This document shows, piece after piece, positions 1-8,577 of a stretch of 64,000 nt of DNA. Under the pieces are notes generated by a model that was given only the letters and a program-made list of their open reading frames with translations, searched no databases and was not told where the DNA came from. The position numbers were made by a program, and so were the translations under genes. This DNA is from Rebecca billardiae RCC1528 (Eukaryota; Haptophyta), in contig OZ251226.1 of assembly GCA_965240325.2 (NCBI GenBank), forward strand, positions 1,736,001-1,800,000, written 5' to 3'. Numbering within the stretch: the stretch's first letter is position 1; every line of letters starts with the position of its first letter.

Positions 1-1040
1 GACGCGTTCACGCGGCACCTGGGCAGATGATCCGGGTGGGCGGTCGGCGCGAGAAAGCTGGCAGTGCCGAGTGCCCGCTGCCTCAGCCCGCTGAAAGCCA
101 TCATTTCGAGGTGGCGGAGGTGCTCGCCGAGGAGCTCTTCGAAGATGTACGGCTCCAATTCGCGCAGCGTCTCGTGCGGCTCGACCCAGCGTAGCCGGCG
201 CGCCTCGGCCGTCCCCTTGAAGCCCAGGCGCCACGCCCTCTCCTTCCACGTGCTCACGGCGCTTGCCTCCGCCCGCGCGGCGCGCAGGCTCCGAACGAGC
301 GCCTCGACTTGCGCGTAGTTGAGCTCGGGCCGGTGGTCGACACGCAGCTCCTGCAGGTCGTACGCAGCCTGCACGTTGAGGCTGGCGAGGACGGGCGCGT
401 GCAGCAGGTGCAGATGCGTCAGCCCCTCCGCGCGGTGCAGCACGAGGGAGCGCAGCCGCGGCGCGAGCACGTAGTTGTCCGCGCCCAGCCCGCGCAGCTT
501 GTACGAGCTCACCTCCTCCAGCTTGGGGCACGCGGAGATGCTGAGCCCAAAGTCGCCCGCGCACTCCGGGCTGAGGCGCAGGTCCTCCGCCTGCAGCCGG
601 CGCAGCTCAGGCAGCGCGAGCCGAAAGACATCGACGAAGCACGAGATGTCCTCCACGGCCAGAGAATGGAGCGCCGGGCACGTTGCCTCGGTCAGGTGCA
701 GCTTGGCGAGTGGCACGCGGCGGAAGCTGAGCTCGAGTAGCGCGCAGAAACTCACGCGGCCCATCGCGCCGAGGCGCGCGTAGCTCGTCGTCAGCACTTC
801 CCGGGTGGTCGGCAACACGACACCTTGCGGCGCGAATTCGAGCTCACGCTCCGGGATCTCTGCGGTCTCGCTGATGGTCAGGCGCCGGAGCCGCTTGAAC
901 GACGCGGAGATGCTCGCTAGCTCGAGGGGCGTGGGTGTCTCGCTGAGCGACAGAGACGAGATGCCGGCGTCGCTACTTTCCCACGTGCGCGACGATGCCG
1001 CGAACGCGATCTCGCGCCCGCCGGCCGGGGCCGCCGCGCG
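1..1040 (-). CDS. Leucine-rich-region protein, 3' part runs off the window
   Basis: On the minus strand a continuous reading frame runs from about 1040 to the window edge with no stop. It gives a leucine-rich protein with loosely repeated segments such as LAVEDISCFVDVFRL, ISACPKLEEV and LEPYIFEELLGEHLRHLEM. This spacing resembles the degenerate repeats of FBD/F-box LRR proteins, but I cannot fit a strict consensus and no F-box is visible. A stop codon lies just upstream at 1041-1043, so the true start is either an internal ATG (near 765) or an upstream exon spliced in. The aminotransferase gene starts divergently at 1105, leaving about 65 bp between them. Plus-strand frames over the same region look like shadows, with Arg/Ser-rich composition. 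Function unknown; protein-protein binding is the family expectation. Confidence 0.55.
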
Positions 1041-1104
1041 TCACACGCACCTGTTGCTGGCAGTACTGTGTTGCTGGTCAGCAGAGCGGACAAGCACAGT
1101 CACG

Positions 1105-2295
1105 ATGGCGGCGCCGTCTCGTACGGCGGCAGCTGCGGATGTGGCGGCGGTCGACGAGGTGTACCGCAAGCACTGGCGGCCGGGCCTTCACAATCTCGCC
1201 CCTGGCCTGCCATACTGGGGCCCGCCCGCCGCATCCATCGGTGCGCTCTCCCGCGCAGACCTGGCGGCCCGTGCTTTGCACGAGTACGGCGACGTCCACG
1301 GCGCTCCGGGCCTGGTGGGCGCGATCGAGCGCAAGCTGCGCGCGGAGAACGGCCTCGATCTCACGGGTAGGCGAGTGATGGTGACGGCCGGCGCCAACCA
1401 GGCGTACGTGAACGCGCTCATGGCGACGTGCTCCCCGGGCGATGCTGTGCTCATCTTTGCACCCTTCTACTTCACGCACCGGGTCGCTGCGCAGCTGCTC
1501 GACATCGAGCCGATCGTCGAGCTCACCGACCCCGCGACGCTTTTGCCCGCGCCTGGGGCGATCACGCGCGCAGCGCAGCAGAACGGTTCGAGGTTGAAGG
1601 CCGTCGTGCTCGCGAGCCCGGGCAATCCGAGCGGCGCGGTCATCCCGGAGTCGGCGATGCGGCTGCTGGTCGAGGAGGCCGAGAGCGCGGCGCTGTGGCT
1701 GATCTCAGACGAGGCGTATGAGCACTTCGTGTTCGACGGCGCGGCGCACTGGTCGCCGCGGGGCGATCACGTCATCAACATCTTCACCATGAGCAAGAGC
1801 TACGGGATGGCAGGCTGGCGCGTGGGGTACATGTGCTATCCTGACGCGCTCGATGCTGCACTGGTCAAGGTGCAGGACACGATCCCAACGCACGCCGCCG
1901 CCTGCAGCCAGCTGCTCGCGGAGGCCGCGCTCGACGGGGCGGGATCGGCATGGGTGCGCGCGCAGGTGGCTACGCTCGAGCCCGTGCGAGCGCACATGCG
2001 GGCGGCCGTGCGCGACGCGCTCGGTGGCAGCGATGGTGGGAGCGCCGCCGCCGCCGCCGACGCCGCCGGTGCGCTCTATCTCTTTGTGCCACTGCCGCCC
2101 GCTGTCGACGAAGACGAGGCGGTTGGGCGGCTCGCCGAGGAATTCGGGGTGCTGGTTCTGCCGGGAGCGTCGGCGGGAATGCGCGGGTACCTGCGCGTCA
2201 GCTTCGCCAGCATTGCGCCCGGCGAGCTCGCCGCAGATGCCTCCGATCGGCTGCGCCAAGGACTCGCCGCGATCGTTCGTGACTCAGTTTCGTGA
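1105..2295 (+). CDS. PLP-dependent class I/II aminotransferase
   Basis: A 396-residue protein, the usual length for fold-type I aminotransferases. It transfers an amino group between an amino acid and a 2-oxo acid using pyridoxal phosphate. Visible motifs are VMVTAGANQAYVNAL in the cofactor-binding region, LASPGNPSGAVI (substrate/PLP Asn region), ISDEAYEHFVFDG (Asp binding the pyridine nitrogen, Tyr binding the phenolic oxygen) and FTMSKSYGMAGWRVGYM with the Schiff-base lysine. The C-terminal small domain ends GYLRVSFASIAP, with the carboxylate-binding Arg. The frame stays open back to 805, but that part overlaps the divergent LRR gene; ATG 1105 begins a protein of normal length. It resembles aspartate/aromatic-type enzymes of subgroup I; the exact substrate cannot be read from sequence. 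No obvious organelle leader. Confidence 0.9.
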   Translation: MAAPSRTAAAADVAAVDEVYRKHWRPGLHNLAPGLPYWGPPAASIGALSRADLAARALHEYGDVHGAPGLVGAIERKLRAENGLDLTGRRVMVTAGANQAYVNALMATCSPGDAVLIFAPFYFTHRVAAQLLDIEPIVELTDPATLLPAPGAITRAAQQNGSRLKAVVLASPGNPSGAVIPESAMRLLVEEAESAALWLISDEAYEHFVFDGAAHWSPRGDHVINIFTMSKSYGMAGWRVGYMCYPDALDAALVKVQDTIPTHAAACSQLLAEAALDGAGSAWVRAQVATLEPVRAHMRAAVRDALGGSDGGSAAAAADAAGALYLFVPLPPAVDEDEAVGRLAEEFGVLVLPGASAGMRGYLRVSFASIAPGELAADASDRLRQGLAAIVRDSVS

Positions 2296-2331
2296 CTTCG
2301 TGACGCCGGCGCCATCAGCGGGGCATCAGCC

Positions 2332-2359
2332 ATCAGGCTTGAGTGATACTCAAGCTGAT
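2332..2359. other. 3'-UTR hairpin after the aminotransferase
   Basis: An inverted repeat 36 bp after the stop codon: ATCAG-g-CTTGAGT, loop GAT, ACTCAAG-CTGAT, a 12-bp stem with one bulge. Its position suggests a transcript-end or RNA-stability structure, but no known motif is recognised. Confidence 0.4.
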
Positions 2360-4179
2360 AGCAGTGCTGATTATTGTGATAGCTTATTAGCTAGCGCCTC
2401 CGCCCTGACTCCTGAGGCTGAGGCCGCTGAGGCCTGAGGGACCACGGGTGCTCCGTAGCTCATTATTACGAGCACACGGGCGCTGCGTCACCGGCGTGCA
2501 CAGCCGAGTCACGAGTGTCACGGCGACTCGGACCTCGGGTCTCGGGACCGTCCGCCCGCGTGACGCCGACGCGGTGATTCTGCTGCACGCATTATTTCTG
2601 CATGCAATTTCTGCAGCATGACGCGTCGCGATGACGATGTCGATGAATATGATGATGCTGACATGCGCAATGACTACGCGCGATGATTGGCTGCTTGTCA
2701 GCTTGACTGATGATAACTATTAACTGTCATTAATAACTGTGAGCTGAGAAGTGGCAGGCTTCGTGTTCGTCGTATAAAGGCAGTGGCTTCGCCGAGTCCC
2801 GACACGACAGCACAGGCCACGCGGCCTCGCGGGCCTGCCGTGGCCGTGTCTCAGACTGCTCGCCGGCGGCGCCCAGTGGCAGTGGCCCGTGAGTGGGCCG
2901 GTGCGGGCGGTGGCCGCGCCGTCGGCGTCGCCGCGTCGGAGTCCTGTGTGCGAATCAAGCCTCGACGGGCGTCGGCCAACCCGTCGGCCACAAGATGCCC
3001 ACTTTCGCCCGTTCATCGGCCAGTGGCCGACTTCGACGAATAAATGAATAAAGGATGTATGTTTTCTTTTCTGCGCAATAGTATTCACCACTCGGGCAGA
3101 ACGTATGGTCGACCCCAACGAGGTCGGCTCGTCGACTCTGTATGGGCATGATCTCGTCGCAGAAGCTGCTTGCAGCCGACTACTGTGCTGCTGCAGCCAC
3201 CGCTCGTCCGCTCGCCGCGAGGCAACCGCAGTCGCCGCCGGTCGGCAGACGACGGCGCTGCTGGCAGTGCAAGCGCGAGCCGTGGCAGAAGTAGGGGTCG
3301 TGGGCGCGGGCGTGGGCGCGGTCGCGGTCGCGGGTGCGGCCGCTGACTCGCCCTCGGAGTCTCACCGGGCTCGCCGCCTGCACCTCGCGTCCTTCAGGCT
3401 TCACTGGCGCCGGGCCCGGGGCCGGCGCGCATATAGCTACAATACAGTGACATGAGTAGTCTGTGCTGAATATCTCAGTCAGATTAACACACACACACAC
3501 GACCCACCTGCCACGCTCGGTCAGAGACCGCCACTGGGGCTCAACAAGTCCGCACCAGTTGGGTCGGCCGAGCCCCGGGGCCGCCCTCTCGGACTACGAC
3601 CGTGCAGCTAGTCGGACAGTGCTGCAGCCCGCGTGCGGCGTGCGCACGCGGCCACGCGCCGGCGCCGTGGCCGTGCCGTCCGGCGCGGCCTCCGGCGGTC
3701 CGGCCGCCGGCCGCCGGACGGCCGCCATCGGCCAATACCCATCGGCCAGAGATGGCTGGTTGACCGCTATCCATCGGCCATGGCCGCCTAGCGGCCAATA
3801 TCATCAGTCATGGCCGGCCATATACCGCCATATAGGCCAGTTGATTCCGTTGATTCGCACCGTGTAGGCGTGTAGCGGGCGGACCCCGCCGTGACTCGAC
3901 TGACTCGTGACCGGAGCGGCCAATGCGGCGTGCCAGTGGGCCGTAATCAGTCAGCTCCGGGCTGTTCGGCCGCCCCATGTTCGGATGTGACCGGACTGAC
4001 TCACCCCCGGGCCCAGACCGTGCTCAGTGATGCACTAAGTCAGAAATAAGTGCTCGCGACGACCCGGGACGTCTCCGCGGTCCGCCGCTCCGCGGCGCGG
4101 TGGACGCGGTGGTCCGTTGGAGCGTGACAACAAGTACAACTCATCGCAGGACCTCCCCAACTTGGTGCAGTCGCTCGTC
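2360..4179. other. Gene-free stretch with TCGGCCA-rich sequence
   Basis: I see no convincing gene here. Short frames on both strands lack recognisable motifs and have biased composition. Visible content: an AT-richer start (2440-2760), clusters of the word TCGGCCA or its complement around 2970-3030 and 3720-3850, and a short CA run at 3486-3500. Probably spacer or a decayed repeat. Confidence 0.5.
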
Positions 4180-4656
4180 TCAAAGGACGAGCGAGCCGGC
4201 GAACGCCTTGATGCGCCGATCCACGTCGTTCACGTCAGCCGGACGTGGGGCAGCTGCTGCGCGCAGGCGTGCGTCGCGCCCCTGCTGCTCAAAGACGGGC
4301 TTCACCATCTTCTTTGAGCTGAATTTGCGCATGCCGTTCTCGTGGTGGCGCGCCTCGTGCACGTCGTCCGAGTTGACGCCACCTCCCATCGCCGTCGTGA
4401 TGTACATGTCATTCTCCACCTGTCGAGGCTGCCAGTCACTCTCGCGAGCCGCGACGTGGTCCCCAAAATGCTTTCGAGAGGTGATAGCGGGGCCGCGGGC
4501 TGTCTCTGACAACACCGGGCCCGACGTGCGCTCAAAAGCGGTCATGGTACTGGCCTCCGACGGCTTCACAAGTCGCCTTGGTTGCTCGTCGTCAGCGAAG
4601 ACTGGCTTCGGCTTCTGGCGCCCAAAGACGGGCCCGTCATCGCCGCGCGCCTGCAT
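4180..4656 (-). CDS. Small protein of unknown function
   Basis: A 158-residue frame starting at the ATG at 4656. Composition is balanced, unlike the Arg/Ser-rich shadow frame on the plus strand at 4100-4753. Visible segments are VFGRQKPKPVFADDEQPRR, HFGDHVAARESDWQPRQ, NDMYITTAMGGGVNSDD, HHENGMRKFSSKKMVKPVF and a C-terminal DVDRRIKAFAGSL. The motif KPVF occurs twice. There is no signal peptide, membrane segment or family I recognise. A possible splice acceptor (acgcag) sits just upstream of an in-frame stop, so a 5' exon is possible. It is divergent from the methyltransferase gene, with about 145 bp between the starts. Confidence 0.5.
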   Translation of the reverse strand: MQARGDDGPVFGRQKPKPVFADDEQPRRLVKPSEASTMTAFERTSGPVLSETARGPAITSRKHFGDHVAARESDWQPRQVENDMYITTAMGGGVNSDDVHEARHHENGMRKFSSKKMVKPVFEQQGRDARLRAAAAPRPADVNDVDRRIKAFAGSLVL

Positions 4657-4801
4657 GGTGCTGGTCCCGGTTAACCGCTCCACCGCCACGGCTCGCTGCT
4701 CTGCCTCGGTGCAGACCTGCGTTTACAACCCGGAGCCAGAGCGAGTCGTGTAACGGTCGCATCATCAATTCGGCCGCGCATTCGTATCCGCCTCGAAATC
4801 G

Positions 4802-6175
4802 ATGGCGGCCACGTGGCTGGTCCTCATGCTACCGTCCACCCTGGGGGTGTGGACGTGGTCCTCCACGGTGCTCAACACCGCTGTCCGGCGCATGCTCATC
4901 GTTGGTGACGCCGACTTCTCCTTCGCGCGTGGCCTTGCCCGCTCGCTGGAACGACACCCCGCAACCGAGCTGATTGCAAGTGGGTACGAACCCGAGGCGT
5001 CCCTCTCGGAGCGATTTCCGCGCGCCCAAGGGCATGTCGACGAGCTCAACGCGCTCGGCGCGCGCGTCATGCACGGCGTCGACGCAACGAGGCTCCCTGA
5101 TCAGTTCCCCGCGGGCTCGTTCGACCGCATCATCTGGAACTTCCCGCACGTTCTCGGCAAGTCCAACCTGCGCGCGAATCGCGAGCTGCTCGCCAGCTTC
5201 CTCGCGGCGACCACTCCGGTCCTCACGACGCACGGGGACGTATGCGTCGCCCTGTGCGAGGGCCAGGGCGGCACTTGCTTTGAGCGCCGAAGCTGGGACT
5301 ACGCGCAGACCTGGAGAGCCACGGCGCAGGCAAACCACGCCGGGCACGTTCTCGCGGGCGTCGCGCCATGGGCCGAGTGTGTCCCAGACGGCTACGCTCC
5401 CTGTCGGGGGAAAGGGTGGGCAGACCACGCGTTCGGCTGCGGGTTCAAGCCCGGCGAGGGCGCGCTCGTGCATGCGTTCGTACCGCAGCCCTCGCTCCTC
5501 GCGGCGGGCGAGCACGCGCGCGCGCTCGACAACCCGTGCTACACACACGAGCTGCAGCTGGCTCGGCCGTCGGAGCAGCCGGACGACAGCGGCGAGCGAG
5601 GGGCGCCCTTGCTGCGCCCGCGGGCGCTGCTCGAGCTCGTGGTCGGGGAAGTGGGGCGTGACAAGGTGCTCGCCGTGCAGCACGAGGAGACGTACCACCA
5701 CCCCTCGCTCTTCGGCACCGGCAGCCAGTGCGACCGCTATACGGTCGTGTACCAAGCCGAGCGCGGGGCGCTGTCCAGGGCAGATGTGGGCCGCTACTGG
5801 CAGACCGCCGAGGCCGCGCTCGAGGCCGACGCGAGCTTTCGCGCGCTCGGCGGCTCGCTGGGGAAGCGCAAGCCGCCAGCCATGCTGCCGTCGCGGCCCA
5901 CCCCACGCACGGCACTCCGACTGAGGCTCGACCAGCCCGAGAAGTGCGCATGCTCGCGGGACCCACTCTGCGACGATGCAGCCGCGGCAGCCCTCTGGGC
6001 AGGCGTGGCGCCCCGTGAGAGCATCGGCGGTGGCAGCATGCCCGACGCCACGCATGGCGCTCGGAGCTCTGGGGCCACGATCGCGGCGCCACGCCCATCG
6101 CCGCCTCTGGCGACAGCCGGGCCAATCCGAGCCGCCGCCGCTGGTGACGATGGCGTGGCCTCGTCGTCAGCATAG
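4802..6175 (+). CDS. BMT5-like (DUF2431) rRNA uridine-N3 methyltransferase family protein
   Basis: A 457-residue protein with the BMT5-like domain. This family of Rossmann-fold SAM methyltransferases includes the yeast 25S rRNA m3U enzyme and the N-terminal part of animal FDXACB1. Visible hallmarks are MLIVGDADFSFARGLAR (SAM-binding glycine region with the family's GDADFSF), FDRIIWNFPHVLGKSNLRAN (the NFPH motif) and GDVCVALCEGQGG. The part after about residue 270 (RALLELVVGEVGRDKVLAVQ onward) may correspond to the extra C-terminal domain of FDXACB1-type proteins, but I cannot confirm that. The last ~90 residues are low-complexity. The first ~30 residues before MLIVGDADF are hydrophobic with no counterpart I know; they may be an organelle leader, or the true start may be the internal ATG. 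Confidence 0.82.
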   Translation: MAATWLVLMLPSTLGVWTWSSTVLNTAVRRMLIVGDADFSFARGLARSLERHPATELIASGYEPEASLSERFPRAQGHVDELNALGARVMHGVDATRLPDQFPAGSFDRIIWNFPHVLGKSNLRANRELLASFLAATTPVLTTHGDVCVALCEGQGGTCFERRSWDYAQTWRATAQANHAGHVLAGVAPWAECVPDGYAPCRGKGWADHAFGCGFKPGEGALVHAFVPQPSLLAAGEHARALDNPCYTHELQLARPSEQPDDSGERGAPLLRPRALLELVVGEVGRDKVLAVQHEETYHHPSLFGTGSQCDRYTVVYQAERGALSRADVGRYWQTAEAALEADASFRALGGSLGKRKPPAMLPSRPTPRTALRLRLDQPEKCACSRDPLCDDAAAAALWAGVAPRESIGGGSMPDATHGARSSGATIAAPRPSPPLATAGPIRAAAAGDDGVASSSA

Positions 6176-6432
6176 CCATGCCAGGCGCCCCTTGGCAACA
6201 CGGTCCCACGCCTCGCGCTCCGCATCATGATCAGGCAGTGCGCCACGGGGGCGGGGCCGGGATGGAGCACCGCCTCGGCCTGGGGCACGTGGCGTCGACG
6301 GCAGATGCCGCCGCAGCCGGCCGAGCGCCTTTCTGAGCATTTGGATGAGGATTGAGGGCGACTGCAATTTGTCTGAGCATCACTTATCTGAGACTGAGCA
6401 GGGCGACCGGCGAGCAGCTGATGAGCTGTGAA

Positions 6433-8191
6433 TATGACCGCGTTCCGCGGTCCTTTTCCGTAGAACGAACGTAGTTCGGGGCCCGCGGTGGCGGTGCACC
6501 CTCCGTCGCAGTCGTCTATTGACAGACCAGCCAGTTGCATGCCCGTACAACTAGACTCCAGCGGCGCGCCGCTGCGCCCCGGCGCCGGCGCCGCGGGCGC
6601 GGGCCCATCGCAGCCGCCGGCGCGGCGCCCGGATTGTGTACAGGCGGATGCGACGAGGCGTGATCGACGAATGAGCGCGACTCCACGTGCACGCCAGGCC
6701 ACGTGGAGCTGACAGCCAGGGAACACTGTGCGGGGCCGCGGATTCGTTCGGGCCGCTGCTGCTGACCGCGCTGTCTGTCGTCACACCGCGCCGCGGCAGC
6801 GCCAGGAGTAGTCAGTAGATGATTTGCACTGGTCCGAGTAGGGTTCGACCAGCGCCTGCGCGACGGCCGACAGGCGGGCGCGAGGCGTGATCGACGCATG
6901 AGCGCAACTCTATCTACGCGGAGCTGACAGCCAGAGGGAGCACTGTGTGTGCCGAGGTGCGAGGGCACCGGTGATCGTTATTTCGCGCGCCGCGCGTGCA
7001 CTGCACGGGGTCACGGGGTGACACACCTCGGTCGGGCTCGGCACGCGTCGCAGAGGCACGGCCAGCTCTGGGGACGTCGCGCACCACCGTCGCCCGCGCC
7101 GCAGCTCGTCCTCCTAGGTCCGCCCGTCCAGCGCTGCAGACAGACTCGCCGGCGCGGGCCGAGAGTGAGTGCCGCAAAGCGGCTGCCAGCTGTTGGGCCG
7201 GGTGAGGAGGAGGGAGGGAGCTGGCCTGCGGGGCGCGTGGTGAAGTCGGTGATCAGTCGCGTCGCGCTCCCCCTGGCGATTGCGCCCTCGTCCTCCAGCA
7301 CGGTGCGGACCTTGCGAACGAAGTTGTAGATCGACCATTTGGGCACGTTGTACTTCACGGCCGCAGTGGGCACGTCCTGCTCGTGCCTCACGACTGAGAT
7401 GGCAGCAGCGATGCTCTGGAGCGTGCTCTTAGCCACCTTCTTCACTGCCCCGGATTCGAGCAGCACGTTCAATACGCGGCGAGCGCGGTCCTCGTCGGCG
7501 TCGCCAGCTGACGTGCTCGGCATCATGTCCACGTGAGCGCAAAAGTGGCCTCGAGCCTGCTCCTGGCTCGCCAGAGGGCAAAAGGCCAATAGCTACTCCC
7601 AATTCCCGAAGGCTGATGATGAATACGCACACGTGCGCCTGATGAATATCGATGATATTCTGCTCGACCCCGCCTAGCAGTCCATGAACCATATACATTA
7701 TAATGTATGAAAACGAAGCGGTGCAAATGATGTTCTCCAGTATAGTGGATACGACCCCGACGAAGCGATTTTATGCCTGCGTGAACCATACATATGAATA
7801 CGAAGCGCGGTGCAAATGTTCTCCAGTAGTGAATACGACCCCGACGAAGCCAATATATATCGGTTGGTTACTTCGCTGATCCCGTAAGGACGTGCAAAAA
7901 TAGCCTCAAAGAAGCTGACGCTTGTATTGGACTTGTAACCGTCCTACTTCACACAGAAGTGAACTCTCACGCCCGGCCGTCCACGATTGATTAGGGGAAT
8001 GTCGTGGACGCGGTTTTTTTCTCCGTGATGCATCTGTAGAGAGGGTCTCAAAATTCGAAACTCGGTCTCCGCCAGCCCTAAAAATCGGCCCCCGCGTCCC
8101 TTTTTCTTGATCAAAGATCTTTTTGAAACGTGGTTCCGGCCCGCTGGTGCGGGCTCCACGCTGCGCGCTCCGCCCTGCACCGCGGGCCATC
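6433..8191. mobile_element. DNA transposon, family A/B, copy 1, with 9-bp target duplication
   Basis: A 1.76-kb element flanked by a perfect 9-bp direct repeat, AGCTGTGAA (6424-6432 and 8192-8200), placed against the ends, as expected for a target-site duplication. The left end (type A1) begins TATGACC and has a 17-nt hairpin GACCGCG-TTC-CGCGGTC at 6436-6452, then a small hairpin around CGAACGTAGTTCG. The right end (type B1) ends GGGCCATC and folds as a stem-loop from GGCCCGC..GGTGC with GCACC..GCGGGCC. The ends share only ATG(A/G)CC or similar, so classical terminal inverted repeats are nearly absent. It encodes a small HTH protein on the minus strand. On the plus strand, 7582-7677, lies a short frame ending DDEYAHVRLMNIDDILLDPA, possibly the tail of a lost gene. 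A second copy lies at 23226-25232. Confidence 0.8.
7011..7526 (-). CDS. Transposon-borne helix-turn-helix (psq/CENP-B-like) protein
   Basis: A 171-residue frame starting MMPSTSAGDADEDR. Residues ~36-74 read LQSIAAAISVVRHEQDVP then AAVKYNVPKWSIYNFVRKVR. This matches the pattern of pipsqueak/CENP-B/pogo-type HTH DNA-binding domains (AI..V......AA..Y.VP..[ST]IY..V). After about residue 100 the sequence becomes Pro/Arg/Cys-rich with no catalytic domain, so this is either the N-terminal remnant of a transposase or a stand-alone DNA-binding protein. The second copy (23804-24319) has the same frame with one substitution (T54 to S). The in-frame extension to 7589 has no ATG. Confidence 0.6.
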   Translation of the reverse strand: MMPSTSAGDADEDRARRVLNVLLESGAVKKVAKSTLQSIAAAISVVRHEQDVPTAAVKYNVPKWSIYNFVRKVRTVLEDEGAIARGSATRLITDFTTRPAGQLPPSSSPGPTAGSRFAALTLGPRRRVCLQRWTGGPRRTSCGAGDGGARRPQSWPCLCDACRARPRCVTP

Positions 8192-8577
8192 AGCTGTGAA
8201 GTGTGAGCAGACGCTGCGATCGGACCTGCGATCGATCGACTGGACGGACACCGTTGCGGGATCGGTCACTCGGTGGCACTGGTGACTGGACTGGTCAGCA
8301 TCACGGACAGTGGATGGATGTCGTCTGCTAAAGAATTTATTACCGCCATTGCATGATGAGCAGTCTCAGTAGAACCGTGTGACGATCTCGCCTGCCTGAG
8401 CTGTGTGCGTCTCTTATTCTTAGTAAACTGTAGAACTACGTTTACTACGCGGCGTCGGACTGCACCGTAGTCACACTCACAGTGCATCAGTGCAATGTGC
8501 TTACAGCTTAGTGTCTAGTGACGACTGTTGTGTCTGTTGAGTCAGTGCACTTCGTCAATCAATGACTTCAAATAGCT

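Noticed and set aside
4100-4753. Plus-strand 217-residue frame opposite the small unknown gene
   Set aside because: Ser/Thr/Arg-rich with no domain; the minus-strand frame has more natural composition.
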